A program made the translations under genes and the position numbers. From positions 1 to 49,070 of the forward strand of contig NZ_CACSJO010000029.1 in assembly GCF_902706195.1 (NCBI RefSeq): 49,070 nucleotides of DNA, read 5' to 3'. This DNA comes from Novosphingobium sp. 18050 (GTDB taxonomy: Bacteria; Pseudomonadota; Alphaproteobacteria; Sphingomonadales; Sphingomonadaceae). The notes beneath the pieces are model-generated. The model searched no databases and was not told where the DNA came from. It saw only the letters and a list, made by a program, of their open reading frames with translations. Below are positions 33,158-41,944 of the stretch, piece after piece. Numbering within the stretch: the stretch's first letter is position 1; every line of letters begins with the position of its first letter.

Positions 33158-34581
33158 GCGCCGCCGCCACCGAAACAGGCGACATCCAGGCCATCGTTGA
33201 TCGTGGCTTCGGATCACTGCGGGCGGCGCGTTACCTGCTGCTGCGCGTGATTGATCCCGCCGCTGCGCGCGCATGGCTGCGGAGCCTGACCGTGACCTCG
33301 CTGGCAGAAGCCAAGTCACACCGGGTATCGTGCGTCGACCAGATTGCGTTTACCGCAGCGGGTCTGCGCGCGCTGGGCTTCGCACCGGACGACATCCCCG
33401 GTTTCGCCCCGGAATTTCTGGACGGTATGGCCGGAGACGAACGCCGCTCGCACCGCCTGGGGGACGCAGGAGAAAACGCGCCGCAATATTGGAACTGGGG
33501 CGCAGGTGCAAAAGAGCCTCACGTTCTGCTGATCCTGTTATCCACCGAAGAGGCGATAGCGACCCGGGAAGCACAGATCGTCAACGCCCTGCCCTCGGCC
33601 GGCTGCACCCTGCTCGCCCTCAATCGCAGCAACGCCCATGTTGGCCACGAGCCTTTCGGTTTCGCCGATGGGGTATCGCAGCCGGTGCTGGACTGGGAGG
33701 GTACGCTGCGGCCCGGAGGGGTGCGTGACCGGGTCTACCGCAATCGCCTGGCCATGGGAGAGGTATTGCTGGGCTATCCCAACGAATATGGCTTCGTCGC
33801 CGACCATCCCACCAAAGCCGGGGTCGGCCGCAACGGCAGCTACCTCGTCTATCGCCAGCTGGAACAGGACGTTCGGGGGTTCTGGCAATGGCTGGCTCAG
33901 GTAGCCGGCCCCGGCGGCGCGGGAGATTTGGCGGCGCGCATGGTCGGCCGTACCATGGACGGCGCTCCGCTTGACGACCTGCCCGTGACGCCGGTCGAGG
34001 GAACCCAGGACCGCGACAACAGCTTCACCTTCGCCGCCGATCCTGACGGCATCGCCTGCCCCATCGGTGCGCACATCCGCCGCGCGAACCCGCGCAGCAG
34101 CGACGATCCTCAGGGCCGGCGGGGCTTTGTACGCGACTTGCTTTCATCGCTCGGGCTCAAGGGCACGGCGATCCACGATGCAGTCGCCGCCGCGCGCTTT
34201 CACCGTATCGTGCGGCGGGGACGACCCTATGGACCCGCAATCTCGCCCGCCGAGGCTATCACGGCCGCTGAAGGTGCCCCCCTTCTGCCCAGCGGCATCC
34301 ATTTCATCTGCCTCAATGCGAACCTCGCGCGGCAATTCGAATTCGTGCAGGGGGCATGGATCGCCAGCCCCAGTTTCGCTGGACTAAGCGGAGAATCCGA
34401 CCCTCTGCTCGGTCATCGTGGACCGGCCGACGGTAGCCTGGCAACCGATGCTTTCAGCCATGTGGACAGGCACGGCTGCCCGCGCCTGCTGGGCGGCGTG
34501 CCCCGGTTCGTCACGGTCAAGGGCGGCGCGTATTTCTTCCTGCCGGGGTTGAAAGGGCTCGCCGCCATACTTTCCGGTTGA
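33154..34581 (+). CDS. Dyp-type haem peroxidase
   Basis: A 475-residue dye-decolorising peroxidase oxidising organic substrates with H2O2. The GFADG motif gives catalytic Asp172, the proximal haem ligand is His307 (IGAHIRRANPR), and the distal Arg lies in RIVRRGRPYG (354-357). The length suits the larger Dyp subgroups. There is no Tat or Sec signal and no encapsulin gene nearby, so it appears cytosolic. It is translationally coupled to the duplicated-domain membrane protein and converges with the catalase-like gene, only 12 bp between stops. Confidence 0.92.
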   Translation: MSAAATETGDIQAIVDRGFGSLRAARYLLLRVIDPAAARAWLRSLTVTSLAEAKSHRVSCVDQIAFTAAGLRALGFAPDDIPGFAPEFLDGMAGDERRSHRLGDAGENAPQYWNWGAGAKEPHVLLILLSTEEAIATREAQIVNALPSAGCTLLALNRSNAHVGHEPFGFADGVSQPVLDWEGTLRPGGVRDRVYRNRLAMGEVLLGYPNEYGFVADHPTKAGVGRNGSYLVYRQLEQDVRGFWQWLAQVAGPGGAGDLAARMVGRTMDGAPLDDLPVTPVEGTQDRDNSFTFAADPDGIACPIGAHIRRANPRSSDDPQGRRGFVRDLLSSLGLKGTAIHDAVAAARFHRIVRRGRPYGPAISPAEAITAAEGAPLLPSGIHFICLNANLARQFEFVQGAWIASPSFAGLSGESDPLLGHRGPADGSLATDAFSHVDRHGCPRLLGGVPRFVTVKGGAYFFLPGLKGLAAILSG

Positions 34582-34593
34582 GGAGCAAAGCTG

Positions 34594-35766
34594 CTAGAAC
34601 CTCTCTGCCCCGGTCGGCTCGATGTGGGTTTCGCCGTTCTTGGCCTGACGATAACGCGACATCTCGTAATACATGCGCTTGCGGGCCCGGTTCTGATTTC
34701 CCAGAGGGCGATGATCGGCGAGGCAGTGCCACGGGTTGATGGTCAAGCGGCGCGCGAAAGCGAATTGCTCGGGCGACTGAAATTCCTGCTTCGGAATGGT
34801 GAGCGTCGCAACCGGAATACGCGGTGAACGGCGTGGGTCCCATAGTACGCCGTTCTGCTCGATCGGCATCAGAAACGGATCGTTCTGCAGGATGACGCGC
34901 ATCTCGAAACGGGCCTCGCCGGCACGCAACCCTTCCGCCAGATTGTCGCGAATGTAATTGTCGGGCGGGCGCAGCGGCAGCCGGGGGATATGCGTCGATA
35001 CCGGCGTCAGCGGGTGAAAACTGTATTGCATCGCCTGGCCCGGCCCCAGAAGATAGGGAACGCAGCTGAAGTATTCGTTCGCCAGTGGATTGGCGAGCGT
35101 GCGGTTCCACAGCGCCTGCATCAGAAAATCGCGGATATGCGTCCGCTTCGGGTTGAGGAAGTACCAGATGGGAAGATGGCGCCTGCTCCAGTACTGAAGA
35201 AAGGCATTCTCCCGTGAGTTCGGCGTGACGAACGTCACGGTGGTGACGGCGGTGAAGTCCTGGGTGTGCAGCTCGTCGTCCATCAGTTTGGGCCCGGGCA
35301 CATCCATCAGCTTCAGCCCGATGCTGCCAAAACCAACGTCGTCGATGTCCGGCTCGACATGCGGACCCGGGTTGGAAAATCGGACCCATGCAGGATAACT
35401 CCGCTCGGCGGCGAAGATGCCGCGGCGTAGATGCTCGGGCAGATTCGGCAGCACGGTCAGTTCGCCATGGACGAGGCCGTGCGTCTTGGTATTGCCCGCA
35501 CGTTCGTAGTTGCCGGGCGTGAAGTCTATATCGAGCTGGCGCTGCATTTCCGCCACCATCGTGTCCAGGCTCTGCTCCTCGTCCGGCCAGAGGCACTCCA
35601 TCGCGAGCGGCGGCACGTCGCGGCTGCGGGTGAGGTTGATGGTCCAGTTGAAAAAGCGCGTCAGCGGCCAGCGCAGCACCGCGTCGAGCGCCGGGCGAAC
35701 GAACGGGTCGATCCGCCGCTCGGCATGAAGGCCGGCTTCGAGCAGGCGGTGAAGCGGCGTGAGCAT
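34594..35766 (-). CDS. Catalase-like haem protein (y4iL-like group)
   Basis: A 390-residue member of the short catalase-related family. Landmarks are the distal-site region NTKTHGLVHGE (about 92-102; candidate distal His96), YPAWVRFSNPGP, FGSIGLKLMDVPGPKL, TQDFTAVTTVTFVTP, and the C-terminal NRARKRMYYEMSRYR carrying the expected proximal Tyr. The canonical catalase HAKG motif is absent, so H2O2 dismutation is not assured. Relatives in this superfamily include allene-oxide-synthase-type enzymes acting on fatty-acid hydroperoxides. No signal peptide. It is last in the cytochrome-GMC-catalase-like operon, 3 bp behind the GMC stop. Confidence 0.83.
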   Translation of the reverse strand: MLTPLHRLLEAGLHAERRIDPFVRPALDAVLRWPLTRFFNWTINLTRSRDVPPLAMECLWPDEEQSLDTMVAEMQRQLDIDFTPGNYERAGNTKTHGLVHGELTVLPNLPEHLRRGIFAAERSYPAWVRFSNPGPHVEPDIDDVGFGSIGLKLMDVPGPKLMDDELHTQDFTAVTTVTFVTPNSRENAFLQYWSRRHLPIWYFLNPKRTHIRDFLMQALWNRTLANPLANEYFSCVPYLLGPGQAMQYSFHPLTPVSTHIPRLPLRPPDNYIRDNLAEGLRAGEARFEMRVILQNDPFLMPIEQNGVLWDPRRSPRIPVATLTIPKQEFQSPEQFAFARRLTINPWHCLADHRPLGNQNRARKRMYYEMSRYRQAKNGETHIEPTGAERF

Positions 35767-35769
35767 AGT

Positions 35770-37563
35770 TCAGCCTTTCCCCGCCGCGGCATCCGCCAGG
35801 ATGTCCGCAGCGAGCTTTTCCGCGGCAAGGTAGATCGCAGCGACCAGGAACAGCCCCGGTATGCGCGGAAAGATCGAGGCATCAACCACGCGCAGGCGGC
35901 TGGTGCCGTGGACCCTTCCGCGTGCGTCCAGTACCGGGCCGATGGCCGCCGTGCCGCAGGCATGATGACCCCATGCGCGGGCGCGCACCCATTCCCGCAG
36001 GGCCTGCCCTTCGATATGCCGGCCGGGCACTTCCTCCTCGGCGATGGCGCCGCAGTCCACCAGCGGCCGGGTCAATTCGCGCGCCATCTCCAGCCCTTCG
36101 ACCAGCGCATCGAGGTCGGCGTCTCCGTGCTCGGCGAAGTTGCGAAACCTGACCAGGGGTGGATCGCGAGGGTCGGCGGAAGCCAGATCGACCGATCCCG
36201 CCCGGTTGCCCGTCTGTCCCTTGAGCACTGCCCATGAAAAGCCGTCATGCCCGGGCCAGGTGTCCTGCGCATAGCGGGCGTAATAGCCCCGGAAGCGCCC
36301 GATCAGCCCCATCAGCACGAGGTCGGGATCACGGCCCTGCGCCCGCGACGACCGGCGCAGGGCCGTGATCGCGGCGCCGTTGGAAACGTACATGCCAAGG
36401 CGCCAGTACCGCCAGCGCCGGTAGGGCTTGTCGCCGCGTGAAAAGTCCGCGCCCCGCATCGACTTCCAGGGACTCGCCATGCGATTGACGATGGATATCT
36501 CGTACCGATCCTGCAAGTTACGGCCAACCTCGGGCAGGCTGATCCGGGGGGCGATAGCATGCGCGGCCATCCGGTCTGGGTCGCCGACGCCCGAGAGCAT
36601 CAGCAGTTGCGGCGTGGCGAATGCCCCCGCCGCAATGATGACTTCATGCGAGGCGAATGCCGTCATCGGCCTGCCGTCTTCTTCGGAAGGTTCGGGACAG
36701 GCGCGGTACAGATGACGCCCCTTGGTCCAATCCACCCCCAATGCCCTGCCCGCGTCGTCAAGAATGATCCGCGTCGCCAGCGCGTCGGTCTGGATATCAA
36801 GGCGCTCGGGATGACGCGCGGCAACGCTGTTCAGGCGTTCGCGCGCGCCGGTCCGGGCATGGCGGTCGGTCGAGAGCGGCAGGTAGCAAAGTTGTTCGCT
36901 GCCGCCCCGGCGGACGTCGTTGGGATCACCCCAGTTCTGCCAGAACGCGCGCAGTCTGGCCCTCAGCCCCTTCCCCCTGCCCAGTTCGACCAGAGCGGCA
37001 AGGAATATCGCGCGGATCATGCCTGCGTCGACAATGGCCCGCAGCGGCAATGCCTTTTCGACCGGCAGCCAACCCCGCCAACCATGCCCGGTCGGGTCGA
37101 TACCCAGCAGGGCGAGAAGGCGCCACAAGGGGCGATGGCGGCACTGTTCCACATTGCGGCGATGCCCGCGCATCGCGGCGGCAGACCAGCCCTCGTCTCC
37201 GGTTTGACGGGCCAGCCAGTCCCAGTCCTCATCGGGCGGCGGCAGGAAGATCATCGCGTTGTGAGCGGTACACCCGCCCAATGCACCCGCGCGCGGATAG
37301 AGGATATTGCCATCGGCATCGGCCTTGTCGTCGAGGCCCGCCTCTTGCGGGGCATCGAAATGCCGGACCTTCTGAGCCCAGGAGAACTGCGGATCCTCGC
37401 TTGCCAGCGGGTGGAAGGCGGGAACCTCGTAGTTCGCCTCGCCCCCCGGATCGGGTCCCGCTTCCAGCACCAGTACCCGCATACCCGCTTCCGCCAGCCG
37501 GGCCGCGACCGTGCCCCCGCCCGCGCCAGAGCCAACCACTACATAGTCGTAAGTGGCCTCCAC
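35770..37563 (-). CDS. GMC-family FAD-dependent oxidoreductase
   Basis: A 597-residue flavoprotein of the glucose-methanol-choline group, oxidising an alcohol or sterol-like substrate. The dinucleotide motif GSGAGGGTVAARLAE (12-26) and FAD-binding PRAGALGGCTAHNAMI (near 90) are present. The C-terminal HHACGTAAIGPVLD holds the catalytic His, followed by LRVVDASIFPRIPGLF. The electron acceptor could be O2, making H2O2 for the nearby haem enzymes, or the di-haem cytochrome encoded upstream. No export signal is seen. It starts 10 bp behind the cytochrome stop. Confidence 0.9.
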   Translation of the reverse strand: MEATYDYVVVGSGAGGGTVAARLAEAGMRVLVLEAGPDPGGEANYEVPAFHPLASEDPQFSWAQKVRHFDAPQEAGLDDKADADGNILYPRAGALGGCTAHNAMIFLPPPDEDWDWLARQTGDEGWSAAAMRGHRRNVEQCRHRPLWRLLALLGIDPTGHGWRGWLPVEKALPLRAIVDAGMIRAIFLAALVELGRGKGLRARLRAFWQNWGDPNDVRRGGSEQLCYLPLSTDRHARTGARERLNSVAARHPERLDIQTDALATRIILDDAGRALGVDWTKGRHLYRACPEPSEEDGRPMTAFASHEVIIAAGAFATPQLLMLSGVGDPDRMAAHAIAPRISLPEVGRNLQDRYEISIVNRMASPWKSMRGADFSRGDKPYRRWRYWRLGMYVSNGAAITALRRSSRAQGRDPDLVLMGLIGRFRGYYARYAQDTWPGHDGFSWAVLKGQTGNRAGSVDLASADPRDPPLVRFRNFAEHGDADLDALVEGLEMARELTRPLVDCGAIAEEEVPGRHIEGQALREWVRARAWGHHACGTAAIGPVLDARGRVHGTSRLRVVDASIFPRIPGLFLVAAIYLAAEKLAADILADAAAGKG

Positions 37564-37573
37564 CGGGCGCGGC

Positions 37574-40027
37574 CTAAAGCGATTTCAGATAGGAGATCAA
37601 AGCCCGCTTGTCTTCGTCTCCCAGCACCGGCTCAGGGCCAAAAGCGCGCTCATCGGCAGTCAGACCCTGCTGGTCGTTGAAGGTCGCCGTGCCGAAATAA
37701 TGCCCCCGGTTGACGACGAAGTCGGGGCACTTGTTCAGCGCCATCAAATCCCCGCGCAAATCTGAAAAGTGAACGCGCAGAGCCGCATCGTCCGCCCCTT
37801 TCGGCACCGAGAGGATCGCGGCCTTCAGCTTTGCCAGCAGGATCAGGACCCGCCCGTAGTGCCGGGTGACCTCGGCCGGAGAACGGCTTTCGGCGAGCGG
37901 CTGCAGCGAAGCGAGCAGGTTCACCGGCATCCCCGCGGGGATCGGCCCCACTTCGATGTCGCCGTTGCTGTTGGTCAGCTGCGCCAGCGCCTTTTGCGCC
38001 TCGGCGTCCAGCTTGCCCGGCAGCTTGGGCAGGAAGCTGGACGGCACGAACAGGTAACTGCGCGCGGTCGTCCGGTCGATCACACCGCCGGCATTGGGCA
38101 AAACTTCATCGCGCGGCCGCTTCTCTGGCCAGAGCATCGCCTCGATCGAGCCGTCGAATACCGCCATTCGCCCACTCACCGAAGGATCGCCGTTGAACGG
38201 ACCCACCGAATTGTTGAGCAGGAACGGCGCCGTGGACCACAACGAGATCAGCGACGGCACCCGCGTATAACCCCGCCCGCCTGCCGGCATCGCATAACTG
38301 AGCGCCGCCCCGGTAAAGGGGTCACGGTAGCTGGAGCGGCCGACGGAGGGCAGCGCCTTGTACGAACTCGACGAGAAATTGTCCCAGATGTTACCCGCCA
38401 GGGCATTGGTCGCCAGCGGACTGCACAAGTTCGTGCGCAGCAGCGTGACGGGGATACGCACGTCGGTGCTGAAGTAATTACCGCTCGCGAAGTCCGGGCG
38501 CGCCGCCAGCGTCTTCATCTTCTGCTGGAAATCGGGGCTCTGCGTCCATTTCCACCAAACCTTGAAACGCGTCATATATCCCGGCCCGGCACTGCCCGCG
38601 AGGCTGACGTCCGCAGGGGCCTGCGGCTGCTTGCTGGAATGGCAGCGCGCGCAGGTCACCGCGAAAACGTCTCGCCCGCGCGCGACCGCCTCAGGCGTGC
38701 CGAGATAAGCCGTGCCGCCCGGCGCATCGGCCAGTCGATCCGGCCGCGCGGCCTTGAGGAAGAACAGCGCGGTGTCGATCGTACCCTTTTCCGTCGCGCG
38801 CCAATAGGCGGAGTTCTTGCGCGCCACCGCAATGCGGATCGGCGTGATCGGTTTGCCGCCCACCACCGGGTTGAAATGGGTCAGCCATTCCTCGCTGTAG
38901 AGGCCGATGTTAAGGTATACCCGGTTCAGCGCACCCAGCGCGCCCACCGCATCCGAGCCGTCCTTGAGGACGTGCGGCGTCCAGACCTGATCCGGCGCCT
39001 CGAAGTAGCGGGTCAACGCAGTGCTGTTCGTGAACATGTTGAACTGCATATTGTCCCGCTCGCCCCCCTTCAGCGCCTCGTGGCCGAGCTGGCGGGCTGC
39101 TGTCAGCCTGTCACCCAGGCTGTAGACCGCGTTCATCGTCCGGGGGTTGTTGATGTTGTCGGTCGACACCAGCGAAGTATCCATGGCGCCCGGGCGAAAG
39201 GTCTTTACCAGCTGGTACATGTAGTTGCGCTCGTTCGGGTTCCAGAAGAACAGCCGGTCCACCCACATGTACTGCGCGCCGACGGTGGAATTGAGATCAG
39301 CGAACGTCGGGTTCTCGGGGTCCTTGGGTGGATGCACCGGGCTTGGACCGACGTGGCAGAAGCCGCAGCTCATGCCCACCCGGTAAGGCCTGACCAGCTT
39401 CGGGTCGTTATAATAGCGCGGATCTGCATAATAACGCGCGGCGCTCCAGCGGGCCTTCGCCTTCTCGTCGAAATCGGGATTGGGAAACAGCCGCAGGCCA
39501 AGGATGCCACTCGGCTCACCGTAATACGAACCCACCGGAACGGTCTTACCCCGCGCGCCGATTGCCACACCCGGATAGCGCGCGGCATCGGCGAAAGGAT
39601 CGGGCGGGCAGGCTGGATCGCGCTCATCGCGCCACAGGCCGTAATTATCGGCCTTCGCGGGAGGCTTGAAGCAGGGTTCGTTCACCAGGCCGAGCTGATA
39701 CCAGCGGTTACCCCTGCGGTTGGGCGTGCGCGGATCGGGCGCGACGATCTTGAGCAGGTCGAATCCGCCCAATGTCGGCTTCGACATACCATCCCAGAAC
39801 CGGTCGTTGCCCCCGCTCCAGACGAGCCACATGTTGCGGCCGCGCACCTCGGCAGGTGTCAGCCGCACACCGTTGTCCATGTCCCTGAAATAGTCCTCGC
39901 CCGCCTGGACGAAGTGATCGTCGGACAGGCCGGCCTGAACGGCTTCGTCCTTTTCCCCCCTCGCACCGTGGCAGCCACCCATGGCGAGGAGCGCGAGCCC
40001 CGCGGAAATTCCTTTCCCAAGCGCCAT
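37574..40027 (-). CDS. Large di-haem cytochrome c (exported)
   Basis: An 817-residue exported protein with two haem c sites, CGFCH (221-225) and CARCH (459-463). The N-terminus has a hydrophobic segment ending AMGGC (Cys19), so it may be a lipoprotein. Segments such as GRNMWLVWSGGNDRFW, PVGSYYGEPSGI and DTSLVSTDNINNPRTMNAVY are distinctive. The layout recalls large di-haem enzymes such as MauG/RoxA, but I cannot show orthology and do not claim rubber cleavage. The ATG at 40027 follows GAGGGAGGA. It is the first gene of the minus-strand operon. It could accept electrons from the GMC enzyme or oxygenate a lipid. Confidence 0.85.
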   Translation of the reverse strand: MALGKGISAGLALLAMGGCHGARGEKDEAVQAGLSDDHFVQAGEDYFRDMDNGVRLTPAEVRGRNMWLVWSGGNDRFWDGMSKPTLGGFDLLKIVAPDPRTPNRRGNRWYQLGLVNEPCFKPPAKADNYGLWRDERDPACPPDPFADAARYPGVAIGARGKTVPVGSYYGEPSGILGLRLFPNPDFDEKAKARWSAARYYADPRYYNDPKLVRPYRVGMSCGFCHVGPSPVHPPKDPENPTFADLNSTVGAQYMWVDRLFFWNPNERNYMYQLVKTFRPGAMDTSLVSTDNINNPRTMNAVYSLGDRLTAARQLGHEALKGGERDNMQFNMFTNSTALTRYFEAPDQVWTPHVLKDGSDAVGALGALNRVYLNIGLYSEEWLTHFNPVVGGKPITPIRIAVARKNSAYWRATEKGTIDTALFFLKAARPDRLADAPGGTAYLGTPEAVARGRDVFAVTCARCHSSKQPQAPADVSLAGSAGPGYMTRFKVWWKWTQSPDFQQKMKTLAARPDFASGNYFSTDVRIPVTLLRTNLCSPLATNALAGNIWDNFSSSSYKALPSVGRSSYRDPFTGAALSYAMPAGGRGYTRVPSLISLWSTAPFLLNNSVGPFNGDPSVSGRMAVFDGSIEAMLWPEKRPRDEVLPNAGGVIDRTTARSYLFVPSSFLPKLPGKLDAEAQKALAQLTNSNGDIEVGPIPAGMPVNLLASLQPLAESRSPAEVTRHYGRVLILLAKLKAAILSVPKGADDAALRVHFSDLRGDLMALNKCPDFVVNRGHYFGTATFNDQQGLTADERAFGPEPVLGDEDKRALISYLKSL

Positions 40028-40285
40028 GACATCCTCCCTCGACCGGCCAGCCCGGTCAGATCCCTGCGGAAACAATCTGTTATGGTTTTGGCGACGCTGC
40101 CACGGCCTTCGCAATCACGACCGACGGAGGCAGTGCCAATAGAACGAAATTTCTTATCAAACGTCAAGCAAGATCGAAAATTATTGACATTCAATATCGA
40201 CAGATGTCTTTGTTTATCGAAGCTAAAGTCAAAAACTTATTTGATGCTTTGTTTACCTTGTCATTAAACAAGGGGGAGAGATCCT
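40028..40285. promoter_or_regulatory. AT-rich divergent promoter region
   Basis: A 258-bp region, strikingly AT-rich at 40135-40265 against a GC-rich background. It includes TTGACA (40184-40189) with no clear -10 at normal spacing, and GACAT...ATGTC half-sites (40186-40190, 40204-40208). It separates the cytochrome operon from the patatin operon and could hold both promoters. No gene seen. Confidence 0.45.
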
Positions 40286-41878
40286 GTGGCGATATTTGTC
40301 ATGGAATCCATATCGGGCAATTACCCAAGAAATAACAACTATCTCTTTCTTTTCGCGACCAGACTCATGCGAACCGTGGGCCGGTTGAAAGATGCGACAA
40401 TATCCGTGCGCGGCGGCGTCCACGTCGCCATGGCAATGCTGCTTGCGGCACTCCCGGGATGTGCACAGGATGCCATCTTCACTCCGCAGGCGCATATGTG
40501 CGGTTTCGTGCGGCATACGCTGACGGTGGACCTGCCCTCTGCACAAGAGGATGCCGCATTTGCTTCCACTCCCGCCAATCCGCGCGCACCCGGCGCACGT
40601 GGCCCCGCCGAGACTTTGGCCAGCACTCTGCCGGCGGGCAGCTTCGGGGCGCAGCTGGACGCATCGCTCAACCGCCTGCCAGGCGGCGGGCGCGGCCCTG
40701 CCGGGGAAGCTCCAGCATTCCTGTTCCTCTCCGGCGGGAGCCTTCACGGTGCCTTCGGGGCCGGTTTCCTCGACGCATGGCGTCAGGCGCGTGAGCGCAG
40801 CGGCAAGGGTTTTCCGCAGTTTACGATGGTGACCGGGATCAGCACCGGCTCCATTCTTGCCACTTTTGCCTTTACCGGACAGACCGAAGATGCGGTGGCC
40901 GGATACAGCATCGTCGACGAAAGCGCCCTGCTGCGCCCCTATCTCAAGCCATCCGCATCAGGCGGCCTCGGCCTCAACGCGGGCATCGCGCTGGCCAAGC
41001 ACGGCGCCGTCGCCGATCTTGAGCCGCTTCGGGAGCACCTTGGCAAATACCTGACCTACCGCACGATGGCCGCAGTGGCCGACGGGCGGCGGCAGGGGCG
41101 CACGCTATGGGTTGGCGCTGTCGATGTGGACACGGGCGATGCCGTCGCCTTCGACATGGTCGATATGGCGAACCGCTACATCGCCGCGCAGCCTCTGCCG
41201 CCCACGCCGCAGCAGCCGGAATCGAAGGACGCGGCTTTCCTGAAGGACTGCTACATTTCCGCGATCATAGCCTCATCCTCGGCCCCGATCGCAGCGGCCC
41301 CCGTGTTCCTCGACAACCGCATGTACGTAGATGGCGGCGCGCGCTTCGGCCTGTTCGGTGCCGAAATCGGCGCTGTGATCGACGACCGCCGCAAACGCTC
41401 GGCTCTGACCGGAGGCGCCGTCTCGGTGCCTGTCACGTATGCGATCATCAATGGCACGCTGGAGGTGTCAAAACCCGATACCTGCCCGAAAACCGATGAC
41501 AGCCTGTGCAGCGCCGCCCAACCCACCGGCGGCCTCGAAGGGGCGCACGATCCCTGGACCTTCATCGCACTTGCCCTGCGCTCGGAGGAAATCCTCGCCA
41601 ACCAGGTCTATCGCTTTTCCGCCCAGCGCATCGAGACGAAAGCGGGCGACTGTGAAGGCTGCTTCAACCTCGTGCGCATCCTCCCCGATGCCCAGACCCA
41701 CGAATTCACCCTGGACGACGCCGCCCTGGGCAAGGGCACGATGACCTGCGCCGACTGGCGGCGCGAGGACCGGCGGTTGCTCAACCCGGTCCAGTTCTTC
41801 CCGCGCTACATGCGCTGCATCATCGATTACGGGCGGGGCCGCAAGGAAGCACAGCAATGGGCGGGCGCCGGGCCGTAA
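40286..41878 (+). CDS. Patatin-like phospholipase, lipoprotein
   Basis: A 530-residue acyl hydrolase. The oxyanion-hole motif GGSLHGAFGAG (150-160), nucleophile Ser187 in GISTGS and Asp349 in YVDGGARF form the patatin Ser-Asp dyad. A lipobox LLAALPGC (Cys59) follows an unusually long N-terminal region, implying membrane anchoring in the cell envelope. The start is a GTG at 40286 preceded by GGGGGAGAG; later in-frame ATGs (for example at 40367) would give a more normal signal peptide. It would release fatty acids or lysolipids. It is the first gene of the operon continuing with the C11 protease. Confidence 0.88.
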   Translation: MAIFVMESISGNYPRNNNYLFLFATRLMRTVGRLKDATISVRGGVHVAMAMLLAALPGCAQDAIFTPQAHMCGFVRHTLTVDLPSAQEDAAFASTPANPRAPGARGPAETLASTLPAGSFGAQLDASLNRLPGGGRGPAGEAPAFLFLSGGSLHGAFGAGFLDAWRQARERSGKGFPQFTMVTGISTGSILATFAFTGQTEDAVAGYSIVDESALLRPYLKPSASGGLGLNAGIALAKHGAVADLEPLREHLGKYLTYRTMAAVADGRRQGRTLWVGAVDVDTGDAVAFDMVDMANRYIAAQPLPPTPQQPESKDAAFLKDCYISAIIASSSAPIAAAPVFLDNRMYVDGGARFGLFGAEIGAVIDDRRKRSALTGGAVSVPVTYAIINGTLEVSKPDTCPKTDDSLCSAAQPTGGLEGAHDPWTFIALALRSEEILANQVYRFSAQRIETKAGDCEGCFNLVRILPDAQTHEFTLDDAALGKGTMTCADWRREDRRLLNPVQFFPRYMRCIIDYGRGRKEAQQWAGAGP

Positions 41879-41944
41879 CCGCGTACCGTTCCCAAGAATA
41901 CCCGGGTCGCACCGAATGAACTATCCTCCAACCGGCAGGTAGAC

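Noticed and set aside
33154..34581. Encapsulin cargo
   Set aside because: The peroxidase C-terminus does not show a recognisable encapsulin-targeting tail and no encapsulin gene is in the window.
37574..40027. Rubber oxygenase RoxA assignment
   Set aside because: Two haem motifs and large size are suggestive, but I cannot identify RoxA-specific residues and the neighbours give no isoprenoid link.
37769..40267. 832-codon plus-strand open frame
   Set aside because: Antisense to the di-haem cytochrome; Arg/His-rich shadow composition with no recognisable domain.
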